Assembly: GCF_013376155.1 (NCBI RefSeq)
Contig: NZ_JABXXP010000003.1
Span: 1-44,756 of the forward strand
DNA: 44,756 bases
DNA from: Nguyenibacter vanlangensis
Lineage (GTDB): Bacteria; Pseudomonadota; Alphaproteobacteria; Acetobacterales; Acetobacteraceae
Direction: 5' to 3'
The notes under the pieces are model-generated. The model worked only from the letters and a program-made list of their open reading frames with translations, was not told the origin of the DNA and made no database searches. Positions 26,183 through 33,655 of this stretch are shown one piece after another (the stretch's first letter is position 1; every line of letters begins with the position of its first letter). A program made the translations under genes and the position numbers.

Positions 26183-26505
26183 CGTTGAAGGAAGCGATGT
26201 CCCGTCGGTCCACGATCGACTGGAACCGCGTCAGGGCGACCACGGACGATGATATAGCCCGCCAGGCGCTCGAGGATGGCACTGAGACCCCTGACGGCCT
26301 GGGAGCGGCCTATCCGACCCCAGCAACGGTTCGACGCCATATGGGGATGACACAGGCGTCCATAGCGGCCTTGATCGGCGTCCCAGTGGCAACGTGGCGG
26401 AACTGGGAGCAGGGCCGTGTGCGCCTCGACCCTGCCGTGCGGACGCTGCTGCGCGTGCTGTGGCGGGAACCGGATGCCGTCCGGCGAGCGATGGAGGCGG
26501 CTTAA
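26170..26505 (+). CDS. Antitoxin with BrnA-like N-terminus and XRE-type HTH
   Basis: 111 residues. The N-terminal STIDWNRVRATTDDDIARQA resembles the toxin-neutralising leader seen in BrnA-type antitoxins. The C-terminal half (about 55-110) is a helix-turn-helix (MGMTQASIAALIGVPVATWR, NWEQGRVRLDP), whereas classical BrnA carries a ribbon-helix-helix. It should bind the toxin and the dyad upstream of 25904. Overlap with the toxin gene indicates coupling. Confidence 0.8.
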   Translation: MARMTLKEAMSRRSTIDWNRVRATTDDDIARQALEDGTETPDGLGAAYPTPATVRRHMGMTQASIAALIGVPVATWRNWEQGRVRLDPAVRTLLRVLWREPDAVRRAMEAA

Positions 26506-26523
26506 TGGCATTCATTGGAGGCT

Positions 26524-26547
26524 GGAGCGCCCGGATTCGGGCGCTCC
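26524..26547. terminator. Strong hairpin after the BrnT/antitoxin module
   Basis: Perfect 10-bp GC-rich stem (26524-26533, 26538-26547) with a 4-base GATT loop, 19 bases after the antitoxin stop. There is no U tract on either strand, so it may be a transcript-stabilising hairpin or a weak or factor-dependent terminator. Confidence 0.55.
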
Positions 26548-27028
26548 CTGTCACGACCAGTAGAGGTGAGGACGCCGCGTCCCGGTGTAGGGAAAAACAG
26601 CATCGGTAGGATCCATATCACCCTTGACGATCAGCCGAGCGACGCGATTGTCGAGGTGACGACCAGGGCGTATGCTGTACATGTGGCTATGCCAATTGGG
26701 GGATTCGGATGCGTCCCTGTTGCCGCCGTATCCGGCGCGATCAAGCCGGTTAGGTGCCCAGCGGTGATCTTTCCCAAACCTGCGGCTATGATGAAAAGTG
26801 CGAGACATGGCGTAGGTTCCATGACGCGCGGATTGATTTCCGAGCGTGCCTACATGGCTGCCTCCTCTTGGGCTGATGGTGACGATGATCGAACTTGACC
26901 CGAATAGCGCACGTCGGGGCGCTCGTTCAACGCCCGATTATTACCTTCGCCCTCCATCAGCCCGCATTGCCCAGTTCTCACCGCGGCGGCATAGATAGGG
27001 AACGAGCAATGTCACGCAGGGGGGACGG
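26548..27028. other. 480-base stretch without a convincing gene
   Basis: Open frames are present on both strands (minus 26551-26808 and 26631-26822, plus 26515-26898), but they overlap one another, lack ribosome sites and show no family motif. One minus frame has a hydrophobic run (LALFIIAAGLGKITAG). This could be a decayed gene. I cannot support any as real. Confidence 0.4.
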
Positions 27029-27259
27029 ATGGACCATGGCGATTTCACGATCGGTTCGACCTTCTGGACGGCCTCCGGCGAATGGCGCTGCACGGACATC
27101 GGCCGCCGGACGGTGATCGCCATCAGGATTGATCCCGGCCGCGATGCGTCTTGGTATAGCGGACCGCCATATGCCGTCATGGAGACGGTGCTCGACGAGG
27201 ACGACCTTGAGTCCTGCTTCCCTACGGAAGCGGAAATGAGGGAGCAGATGGGCGGCTGA
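27029..27259 (+). CDS. Small conserved phage/plasmid-type protein, unknown
   Basis: 76 residues. FTIGSTFWTASGEWRCTDIG, RTVIAIRIDPGRDASWYSGP and PYAVMETVLDEDDLESC form a pattern I recognise from small conserved proteins of alpha- and gammaproteobacterial mobile elements, of unknown function. It lies between the two toxin-antitoxin modules on the same strand. ATG 27029 was chosen, with GGGGG upstream. Confidence 0.65.
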   Translation: MDHGDFTIGSTFWTASGEWRCTDIGRRTVIAIRIDPGRDASWYSGPPYAVMETVLDEDDLESCFPTEAEMREQMGG

Positions 27260-27348
27260 CCGCGACTTCAGGGCCGCGTCGTCGGGAAGTGGGTGTGGAA
27301 GTGAGGGTTTGGGATTCCCATGCCCGATTTGCGCATATCAAATTTCAA

Positions 27349-27387
27349 ACTGCGTAATTGACGTAGTGCGTAAAACTCTCATATAGA
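27349..27387 (+). promoter_or_regulatory. Promoter and operator of the HigB-like module
   Basis: TTGACG (27358-27363) and TATAGA (27382-27387) with an 18-base spacer form a good sigma-70 promoter eight bases before the toxin start. A 19-base imperfect palindrome (27349-27367, ACT...AGT) overlaps the -35 box, and the heptamer TGCGTAA occurs at 27351 and 27367. This is where the HTH antitoxin would repress. Confidence 0.65.
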
Positions 27388-27394
27388 TTGGCTC

Positions 27395-27772
27395 ATGGAA
27401 TCGGACAGCCTGCACGCCGTTTGTGAACTTCAATCTTTCCGTCGGTCGGCTTTTGACGCTGGTATGACTGAGGACGATATCGCTCGGGTCGTGAATATCG
27501 TTGCAGCTAATCCTCAGGCTGGAGACGTGATGAAGGGAACAGGCGGATGTCGAAAGCTTCGGATATCCGGACGCGGAAGAGGAAAAAGCGGAGGATATCG
27601 CACCATCACATTTTTTGGAGGCGATGATCTTCCGGTCTTTCTTATCACCGTGTTTTCGAAGGGGGAGAGGGCCAATCTAACGAAGAGTGAACAGAATGCA
27701 CTATCGGTAATATCTGGACAAATTATTGAATCATATCAGAAAAAAGTCGTGAAAGTAGGTATAGGGGCATGA
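27395..27772 (+). CDS. HigB/RelE-type toxin
   Basis: 125 residues. AFDAGMTEDDIARVVNIVAA, GDVMKGTGGCRKLRISGRGR, GKSGGYRTITFF and FSKGERANLTKSEQNAL are the pattern of the RelE-like HigB-2 toxins that cut mRNA on the ribosome. Base composition is more AT-rich than the phage average. Its stop overlaps the antitoxin start by four bases. Confidence 0.9.
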   Translation: MESDSLHAVCELQSFRRSAFDAGMTEDDIARVVNIVAANPQAGDVMKGTGGCRKLRISGRGRGKSGGYRTITFFGGDDLPVFLITVFSKGERANLTKSEQNALSVISGQIIESYQKKVVKVGIGA

Positions 27773-28098
27773 GCAAGAAGGCATTCGACAAGATCTCCGA
27801 AGGTCTCTCGGAAGCCCTTTCCGTAGCGAGGGGGCAATCCGAGCCCGCGCGACTGCATATTCCTCCAGAGATCGATGTTCGGTCTATACGCCACAAAACC
27901 GAACTCTCTCAGGATGAGTTTGCCTCCACCTTTGGTTTTAGCGTCCACCAAATCCGGCAATGGGAGCAGGGTCGCAATAGGCCCCTCGATGGGTCTCGGG
28001 CATACCTGATGCTGATTGATCTATATCCCGATGTGATTAAGCAGTGGAGACAAGAGGCGCTTCAAGCGCACGATGAGCCGCAAAGGAAATGCGGATAA
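27769..28098 (+). CDS. HigA-type antitoxin, XRE HTH
   Basis: 109 residues. The N-terminal KKAFDKISEGLSEALSVARG region binds the toxin in this family; the HTH (about 50-100) reads TELSQDEFASTFGFSVHQIR and QWEQGRNRPLDG. It is coupled to the toxin by ATGA overlap and followed by an intrinsic terminator. Toxin before antitoxin is the usual HigBA order. Confidence 0.9.
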   Translation: MSKKAFDKISEGLSEALSVARGQSEPARLHIPPEIDVRSIRHKTELSQDEFASTFGFSVHQIRQWEQGRNRPLDGSRAYLMLIDLYPDVIKQWRQEALQAHDEPQRKCG

Positions 28099-28103
28099 CG
28101 AAC

Positions 28104-28130
28104 AACCCCGCTCCGGCGGGGTTTTCTTTT
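28104..28130 (+). terminator. Intrinsic terminator after the HigBA-like module
   Basis: AACCCCGC, a 3-base TCC loop and GGCGGGGTT form a strong stem, followed by TTCTTTT. It starts only six bases after the antitoxin stop and closes the toxin-antitoxin operon. Confidence 0.9.
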
Positions 28131-28188
28131 GCCCAGATCCATGCGTACCGGCGCGGGCTGATCCCGGGCGAAATAGCCCAGCCCGCCA

Positions 28189-28304
28189 CCCATAAACGGC
28201 AGTTTTCTGCGGATTCCATGGCGGGCGAGGCGGTGTACGGCCACCGGGTCCGAACTTTGCCGAAATCGCACGGATCACCACCATAGAACGGCAGAAATCT
28301 GCGG
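28189..28304. repeat. Two direct copies of a 24-base CCATA-AACGGCAG-N4-CTGCGG element
   Basis: At 28189-28212 and 28281-28304 the motif CCATAnAACGGCAG is followed by four variable bases and CTGCGG (TTTT in the first, AAAT in the second). GCAG/CTGC arms around the variable tetrad suggest a hairpin or a protein dyad. The copies are 92 bases apart within the roughly 430-base gap 28131-28560, which holds no convincing gene. Confidence 0.6.
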
Positions 28305-28565
28305 TTTTTACCCAGGATTTGGCCTTCAACCAGCAAGCATGCCAGCAGGTCACGCGGACCCGGAGGGTCGGGCGCGTTTCGACACGTGATGCAATCTGCG
28401 GGTCCCGCGTGCCGGCCCGCATCCAAGGCGCCTACCACCCTCGGCCGGCTCCAGCCGTGAATGGAGCCGCCTGAAGCCAGCGCCGCGGCGGGATACCGGC
28501 GGCGGATGCCCGTGCCGCGCCTATGTGCACGCCACTTATCGTGGAATTATCCGTCTTAGGGTGGT

Positions 28566-28796
28566 TTAGGGCGGAACGGCCGGCCCAACATATCGATAGC
28601 CGACGCGCGCCATGTCATCAGGCCAGTGCTCGAGCTGGTCCATGAAATGGATCCACGCTCCCTCGAACCATAAGACGGCTTCGAGTTGACCGGTGCCGTT
28701 GGCCAACCAATGCACGGTTTCGCTCTCCGTCCCTGTTGGCGGATGGCACGCGTTTGCGGGCGCTGCCGCGGGAATCCGACCGAAGCGCGCAATCAC
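28566..28796 (-). CDS. Small hypothetical phage protein
   Basis: 76 residues. It contains VHWLANGTGQLEAVLWFEGA and the ending GYRYVGPAVPP. Its ATG overlaps the upstream stop by four bases, the packing seen across this operon, which is the main reason to accept it over a frame beginning four bases earlier. No known domain. Confidence 0.55.
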   Translation of the reverse strand: MIARFGRIPAAAPANACHPPTGTESETVHWLANGTGQLEAVLWFEGAWIHFMDQLEHWPDDMARVGYRYVGPAVPP

Positions 28797-29230
28797 GACA
28801 GCCTCAGTTCATCGGCAATCCGATCCAACCCCTCCGCCAGGTGGGACACGCCCATGTGCTGGTCCGGGAACTCGCCGCGCACCAGGCGCATGATCTGAGC
28901 CCGTGCGCTCGTCGGAACGACCCCCACAAGCTCATTGTATCGCTTCCAAGCGCGGCCCTCCTGCTCGTCATCCTCCGGAGACGATAGATCGGCTCCGCGA
29001 CCGCCCAGATCGGCCACGACGCGGGGGCGGCCGAACGCCAGGGCATAAAGCCGACAGACCTCATGGCCGGCATCGGCCTGCCGACGAGTCAGCGCATCGA
29101 TGTCGACGTAGAAGGACAGCACGCAGTTATCGAGCATGCGATCGGCGCCGACCTCGCGGTCGTAGACGCGCCGGCGCGCCAACATCGCGGGGCCGTTTGC
29201 GCCGCGGTCAGCTTTTTGCATGTGCGTCAT
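28793..29230 (-). CDS. Hypothetical phage protein
   Basis: 145 residues. RRVYDREVGADRMLDNCVLS and a VGVVPTSARAQIMRLVRGEF segment are visible; it is helical and charged, without a named domain. It overlaps both neighbours (four bases downstream, 23 bases upstream), so it belongs to the replication operon. Function unknown. Confidence 0.6.
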   Translation of the reverse strand: MTHMQKADRGANGPAMLARRRVYDREVGADRMLDNCVLSFYVDIDALTRRQADAGHEVCRLYALAFGRPRVVADLGGRGADLSSPEDDEQEGRAWKRYNELVGVVPTSARAQIMRLVRGEFPDQHMGVSHLAEGLDRIADELRLS

Positions 29231-29396
29231 TCGATTTCCTCAGTCGTTGAGCCATGTGGCGCAGAAGATGTTCCAGTTCGGACTTCTCGGTGTGGAACCG
29301 CTCCGGGTCGCGTCGGTCGGGGATGAGACGCCGAAGGCGGGAGGCGATGTTCTCGATCTGGGTTGGGTCGATCGGGTGCGCTCTGTTGGCGGTCAT
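29208..29396 (-). CDS. Small charged protein, unknown
   Basis: 62 residues. DPTQIENIASRLRRLIPDRR and FHTEKSELEHLLRHMAQRLR are amphipathic helices rich in Arg and His, as in small DNA-binding or adaptor proteins. Its start overlaps the helicase gene stop by four bases. No family recognised. Confidence 0.6.
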   Translation of the reverse strand: MTANRAHPIDPTQIENIASRLRRLIPDRRDPERFHTEKSELEHLLRHMAQRLRKSNDAHAKS

Positions 29397-30775
29397 TCGT
29401 CTCCGCCATCATCTTCCGGAGGATAATTCGCGGCGGCCTGCCGCATCTCGGCCAGTTTCACCGGCGAGACAGTGATGCAGCCGGTCGTTTTGTGCTTCAA
29501 AGCCGGCGACCGGTATTCTCCCTCAATGATCACCCCGTTTTCCTTCCATGATTTCAATATGCTGAGCGCCTGGAACTCAGACTTGTCGGCCATCTCCATG
29601 ACCACGTTCCCAGCCCAGCGCGCCTTCGCCTGCTTCCCGAGGGCGTACCGCTCACCGGCAGACGGCCCGCGCTCGATCTGCTCAAGGATCCGCACGATCA
29701 TCGAAAACGGCAGATCCCTCCATGTTGTCGGGGGCGCCCAGGGCTCGACAGACTGAACGCTGTCCCCATCCGGGTATTCCTCCGTCGCATTGCCGATATT
29801 GATGCCGACAAGCTGGTACCATTCCGCCGCTTCGGCCGGCGGCCCCATATTGGCCTTGGCATTGTCCAGCCGCACGAAGGACCGGCGCTTGTCGTCCGTG
29901 ACATTCAGCTTGGCCGCCTCGTCCTTCGACATCGCCGAAAGGGTGGACATCACCCGGGCTGCGCCCTGAATTGCGGCGGCACCGCGGAAAGCTTCGCTGT
30001 CGCCCGCCTGGCCTCCCTTGCGGAAGTGATGGACCAGCCATACCGCGCACTCAGCCCGATGCGCCACCTGCCCCCACAGCGCCATCACCAGGTTCATCTC
30101 GTCATTGCGGTTTTCCTCTGCACTATGGGACTGCACGAACGGATCAACCACCAGCAGCGCGATCTTCCGGCGCCGCAGTTCGTCGACCAACTCGTCCACG
30201 ATCGGCGTGGCTACCAGGTTCCCGGAAGCGTCCCGATTGGCGATCACCAAGGGCCGGTCGCGCCCGCTATCGACATAGACCGTGTCCTTGATCGCCGCGT
30301 AATCAACCTTGTGGTGCATGATCGCGGCCTTGATGCGGCGGCGCATCTCGTCTTCGGGATCCTCCAGGTTGTAGAACCACACGGCCCCAGTCTTGTGGAC
30401 GCGCTGGAAGATCCCCGGGTTCAACGGGTCCGCTGCCAGCAGCGAACGCCCTGTGGCGACGGACAACCCGACAACCATCGTGAAGGCAGTCTTGCCGACA
30501 CCTCCGGGGCTGCCCAAAACGGACACGAAGCCACGCAGCAGTTCACGCCCATAGAGCCAGCGCCGCGGCGGGATAAGGTCGAGATCCAGTGAAGCCAGCG
30601 ACGTCGCTTGAAAACCCGGCGCGTGCCCATCAGCGACCTTCCTGTCCTCGCTTGGATGGAAGAAGGGCCGGATACCCTCCGGATCAACCGGCTCGGGATC
30701 GGGCGCGCCGGCAACATAGCGCTCGATGTCCGCAAGCTGATCGAGATCCAAGTCAAAATCGAACGGGCCGTTCAA
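29393..30775 (-). CDS. RepA-like hexameric replicative helicase (AAA ATPase)
   Basis: 460 residues from TTG 30775, overlapping the primase stop as TTGA; upstream sequence in this frame is arginine-rich and read as primase in the other frame, and there is no early ATG. Walker A GSPGGVGKT is at residues 88-96 and Walker B is KIALLVVDPFVQSH. GDSEAFRGAAAIQGAARVMS is the usual RepA/RecA-like motif. It unwinds phage DNA with the adjacent primase. Confidence 0.85.
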   Translation of the reverse strand: MNGPFDFDLDLDQLADIERYVAGAPDPEPVDPEGIRPFFHPSEDRKVADGHAPGFQATSLASLDLDLIPPRRWLYGRELLRGFVSVLGSPGGVGKTAFTMVVGLSVATGRSLLAADPLNPGIFQRVHKTGAVWFYNLEDPEDEMRRRIKAAIMHHKVDYAAIKDTVYVDSGRDRPLVIANRDASGNLVATPIVDELVDELRRRKIALLVVDPFVQSHSAEENRNDEMNLVMALWGQVAHRAECAVWLVHHFRKGGQAGDSEAFRGAAAIQGAARVMSTLSAMSKDEAAKLNVTDDKRRSFVRLDNAKANMGPPAEAAEWYQLVGINIGNATEEYPDGDSVQSVEPWAPPTTWRDLPFSMIVRILEQIERGPSAGERYALGKQAKARWAGNVVMEMADKSEFQALSILKSWKENGVIIEGEYRSPALKHKTTGCITVSPVKLAEMRQAAANYPPEDDGGDE

Positions 30776-31773
30776 TGCATGGCCCTCCGCATGATGACGT
30801 CGTTCCAATCCTTCTCCGCCCGCGGCGTCAGGATCTCGACATTGGCACCGGCTTTCGACCAGCGTGCAGCGCAGACCCGGGCCGCGCGCAGGCCGTGCCC
30901 GTTCTCGTCCCGATCGGCATAGATCGACAGCTTCTGGATGACCGGATGCGGCGGCAGACGCTCTATGCCGCCGGCCGTCGCGCAGGCCCACATGGCGACG
31001 TTGCGCAGATGCTGTTGAACCGAGAGCGCGGTTTCAATCCCCTCGGCGATGCCCAGGGCGCCGGCAATCTCGGTCTGGCGCTCCAGGCAGATGATCCCGG
31101 CCCGGCCGAGCATCATCTTGTCCTGGCCTTCCGCCTTCCCGCTCCCGTCCGGGCGCAGGAATGTCCGGTGCAATCCGCAGGGCTCGAAGGTCACCGGATC
31201 GATCATCAGGGCGATCATGGCCGGCAGGCGCTCGTTCCTCCCGCGCGGGCACGCCGGATGAAAGCGCAGACAGCCGGTGTCCTCGCTCAACGATAGTCGG
31301 CGGGTGCCCAGATAGATCTCGACCGGCGTTCCGGCCGGTTCCAGCCCCTCGCCCCAGATCGAGAGGGCGAATTTCTGGTTCCGACGCACGACCTCGTCAT
31401 TGGCTTCGTGCGACAGGCTGACCTCGGGAATCGGCAGGCCGGTTGGCAGGTTGGTCCTGCCAGAGCCACCGAAAGGCGGCGCAATCCCGACTTCCTGTGC
31501 CAGCGCGTTGACTGCTTCCTGAAACGAGCATCCGCAGCAATGCTGCAACCAAGAGAAGGCGTCCCCATGCGCGCCGCAACCGAAGCAGTGATATCCACTT
31601 TCGTAAACTGCGAAGGAGGGATTCCGCTCGGCGTGGAACGGGCACAACCCCTGGAAGCAGCGGCCATTGCGGCGCAACTGGACCGTACGGCCGATCAGGG
31701 ACGCCAACGGGTTGCGTGCGCGGATCTCGTCCAGGACCGCCTCGGGAATGCGGGATGCCGCCGTTGCCCTCAC
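30772..31773 (-). CDS. DNA primase, CHC2 zinc finger plus TOPRIM
   Basis: 333 residues. The N-terminal CHC2 zinc finger has C44-P-F-H47 and C63-F-G-C66. A linker leads to the TOPRIM domain with IAEGIETALSVQQHL and the IYADRDENGHGLRAA metal motif. It makes RNA primers at the phage fork and is coupled to the helicase gene. It is shorter than chromosomal DnaG and lacks the helicase-binding C-terminal domain, as in many phages. Confidence 0.9.
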   Translation of the reverse strand: MRATAASRIPEAVLDEIRARNPLASLIGRTVQLRRNGRCFQGLCPFHAERNPSFAVYESGYHCFGCGAHGDAFSWLQHCCGCSFQEAVNALAQEVGIAPPFGGSGRTNLPTGLPIPEVSLSHEANDEVVRRNQKFALSIWGEGLEPAGTPVEIYLGTRRLSLSEDTGCLRFHPACPRGRNERLPAMIALMIDPVTFEPCGLHRTFLRPDGSGKAEGQDKMMLGRAGIICLERQTEIAGALGIAEGIETALSVQQHLRNVAMWACATAGGIERLPPHPVIQKLSIYADRDENGHGLRAARVCAARWSKAGANVEILTPRAEKDWNDVIMRRAMH

Positions 31774-31985
31774 GCGTCCCCCTCTTCGATCCGCTCGAAA
31801 TAGGTGACGCGGCGCAGCCCGGCCGCCTTCAGCACGGTAGGAGAAAGCTGGCGTCGGCCACGCATCATGTCGGACACGTCTTGCTCGCGAATGCCGTGCG
31901 CCCGCGCAAAACTACGCTGATTGCCGTATTTCGCGATCGCCTGGCCGACGATCCGGAACGCGTCGACGGAATCGAGACGGTTCAT
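31770..31985 (-). CDS. Small HTH (XRE-like) DNA-binding protein
   Basis: 71 residues. IAKYGNQRSFARAHGIREQD, VSDMMRGRRQLSPTVLKAAG and LRRVTYFE fit a compact Cro/XRE helix-turn-helix of phage replication operons. It overlaps both the primase start and the preceding stop. It probably binds phage DNA near the origin or regulates the operon. Confidence 0.75.
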   Translation of the reverse strand: MNRLDSVDAFRIVGQAIAKYGNQRSFARAHGIREQDVSDMMRGRRQLSPTVLKAAGLRRVTYFERIEEGDA

Positions 31986-32305
31986 CGCATCATCCTCGCG
32001 CGCTGGGCCTCGGCACGTGCCACCTGCTCAGGCGTCGGCCGGCGCACATATTGCGGCTTCGAACCCGACCGCTCTGTGGGCCGCCGTGGGTCCTGTAACT
32101 TCAGGCTGAGGAATTCCCCCGATCGGCCGTCCTTCACCCAGGCGCAGATTTCCATGTCGCGGCCGCCGATACGAACCGTGCCGACATAATCGGGAGCCCG
32201 GTCCGATGCTCTCTGACGGTTCAGGAACAGGACGCCCGTGTTTTCGCGCTGCTGACCGCGCAGGTCGGAATCCGCTGGTGTCATAGGGTCTGGAAGGTCT
32301 GTCAT
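31982..32305 (-). CDS. Conserved phage protein (DUF736-like beta fold)
   Basis: 107 residues, start ATG 32305 with AAAGGTGG upstream. ENTGVLFLNRQRASDRAPDY, VGTVRIGGRDMEICAWVKDG and RSGEFLSLKL give the pattern of small conserved proteins (GVLF...DY.G.....W.K.G..GEFLSL) seen in phage replication modules, perhaps nucleic-acid-binding. The C-terminus is basic. Biochemical role unknown. Confidence 0.7.
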   Translation of the reverse strand: MTDLPDPMTPADSDLRGQQRENTGVLFLNRQRASDRAPDYVGTVRIGGRDMEICAWVKDGRSGEFLSLKLQDPRRPTERSGSKPQYVRRPTPEQVARAEAQRARMMR

Positions 32306-32402
32306 CGGCCACCTTTATGCGTGTCTTGGTGGCCAGACCGTCGGGTGGGCTCGTCCAGAGTGCGACGAGAAAAAATGACCGGACGTGATTTTTTTTCGGG
32401 CC

Positions 32403-32822
32403 TCATGCCGGCGCCTCGCCAATCACCCGCACCCGCACGACCGTCTGATCGCACGGGCCATACCGCCTCACGGCCGACACCGACGCGATCAGGCTGTCAT
32501 CACGCCAGATAATTCCGTTGAGGGCATCGCCCAGCAGTTTCACCACATTGTCCAGATCCGGCTTGCCCGTGGCCGGCAATGCACCCTCGAGCGCTTTCCG
32601 GCGACGCACGTTGGACCACGACGCCGGAACGGCCTTGGTGATCTCGATGTCGAGCGACACGGGGATATCCAGCGGAACGGACGGCATCGCGTCCATGGCG
32701 CACGCGCGCACGAATGCCTCGGCGTTCAGTGTCTTGCTGTCCGTGTAGGTTCGGCCGTTCCCGAAACGCGGTCGGCCTTTGCCGACAGCCGCACCGGGGA
32801 TGGTGATCGTCAGCGCCGTCAT
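32403..32822 (-). CDS. rusA: RusA Holliday junction resolvase
   Basis: 139 residues. ITIPGAAVGKGRPRFGNGRT at the start, ATGKPDLDNVVKLLGDALNG and IIWRDDSLIASVSAVRRYG contain the RusA fingerprint: the DLDN aspartates and the D of RDD are metal-binding catalytic residues. It cuts four-way DNA junctions during phage recombination and packaging. Start overlaps the preceding small ORF stop. Confidence 0.9.
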   Translation of the reverse strand: MTALTITIPGAAVGKGRPRFGNGRTYTDSKTLNAEAFVRACAMDAMPSVPLDIPVSLDIEITKAVPASWSNVRRRKALEGALPATGKPDLDNVVKLLGDALNGIIWRDDSLIASVSAVRRYGPCDQTVVRVRVIGEAPA

Positions 32823-32944
32823 CGCCGCGCCCTCCGGCGCCAGACGCGGGCACGTTCTCGGGCGTGTTCAGCCTTCTCGATGGCCGAACGCTCGACGTCC
32901 TGCCACCATTCTTGCATCCGCAAACAGAGCCATTTCCAGATCAT
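32819..32944 (-). CDS. 41-residue Trp/Arg-rich peptide
   Basis: MIWKWLCLRMQEWWQDVERS, then a basic helix ending WRRRARR. ATGA overlaps at both ends (its start with the gene at 32941, its stop with rusA) make translation likely. It has a hydrophobic, Trp-rich N-terminal helix and a positive C-terminal helix. Too short for standard ORF lists. Function unknown. Confidence 0.6.
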   Translation of the reverse strand: MIWKWLCLRMQEWWQDVERSAIEKAEHARERARVWRRRARR

Positions 32945-33237
32945 GCAGCCTCATTTCGGAGCGCATCCAGGCGGACACGCATCAGATCGGCCTCGGCGTC
33001 CAGACGGCGCGCCTCAGCTTCCAGGTGGGCCGCGAAACGCGCGCGCACGCTCAGCCATTCGGCTGCCGTGACGCTGCGGATTTCGCGATAGAGACAGGCG
33101 CGGACACGACGCTCCGTCATGTCAAAGAAGCGCGCGACCTCGTGGATCGCAGCCTTCAGGCCGCGGTCCCGCTTCCGGCCATCAACGGCCTGCGTCACGA
33201 GATCTGCGAATTCCTCGACGACGGGGTCGGCTGTCAT
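32941..33237 (-). CDS. Small helical phage protein, possible HTH
   Basis: 98 residues from ATG 33237 (MTADPVVEEFADLVTQAVDG); the much longer upstream frame is low-complexity Arg/Ser. AAIHEVARFFDMTERRVRAC and LYREIRSVTAAEWLSVRARF resemble a winged or HTH-type fold, and the C-terminus is a long charged helix. Conserved in alphaproteobacterial prophages by style; function not assigned. Confidence 0.65.
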   Translation of the reverse strand: MTADPVVEEFADLVTQAVDGRKRDRGLKAAIHEVARFFDMTERRVRACLYREIRSVTAAEWLSVRARFAAHLEAEARRLDAEADLMRVRLDALRNEAA

Positions 33238-33359
33238 CTTGCTTTCGCGGACAGATCGCTCCGCGCCTTTGGACGAAAAACTCCATGCCACTGGACTGCT
33301 CCTGAATGAGACTCCGGGTTGTCGAGACCGTAGGAGGCACCAGAGCAGTGCGAGGTGAC

Positions 33360-33641
33360 GTGGAGAAAACTGGAAAATCGAACGGCGATGCGGTGGGGCA
33401 GTCCGTCCTTGACCGCATCGACGCCACGCTGATCGGGCTCGCGCACATGCGGGCCCGCGTCGGCGTGTACGAATACATCCCGGCCGCCAGGCTGAGCACG
33501 GCGCTGACCAGGGCAATCCTGGCGCCGACCCTCTGCGTCATGCCGGCCGTTCCCATGCCGCCGACCATGGCGCGGCAGATCGACGCCCTGAACGCGTCGC
33601 TGCGCCGGGCCGGCGCGGTCACGGAAGCGGATCTGGGGTAA
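33360..33641 (+). CDS. Small plus-strand protein within the minus operon
   Basis: 93 residues from GTG 33360, which has GAGG four bases upstream; ATG 33306 has no ribosome site. It contains LDRIDATLIGLAHMRARVGV and PTMARQIDALNASLRRAGAV. It is divergent from the gene at 33237 and convergent with 33656-34081. Its frame is more protein-like than the antisense frames, but the strand is unexpected here. Confidence 0.5.
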   Translation: MEKTGKSNGDAVGQSVLDRIDATLIGLAHMRARVGVYEYIPAARLSTALTRAILAPTLCVMPAVPMPPTMARQIDALNASLRRAGAVTEADLG

Positions 33642-33655
33642 GGGGATGGCCTGCG

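Noticed and set aside
26515-26898. Plus-strand open frame of 127 codons and overlapping minus frames
   Set aside because: No ribosome site, no family motif, low protein-likeness; several frames are open here simply because of base composition.
25904-28130. Insertion sequence or transposon carrying the toxin-antitoxin modules
   Set aside because: No transposase, no terminal inverted repeats and no target duplication could be found by eye at either border.
28189-28304. CRISPR array
   Set aside because: Only two copies with a single 68-base gap, no further repeats or cas genes; elsewhere in the window no regularly spaced repeats were seen.
28021-28438. Two long minus-strand frames downstream of the HigBA module
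   Set aside because: They run antisense through the antitoxin gene end, the terminator and the paired 24-base elements, with no ribosome sites; non-coding sequence is the simpler reading.
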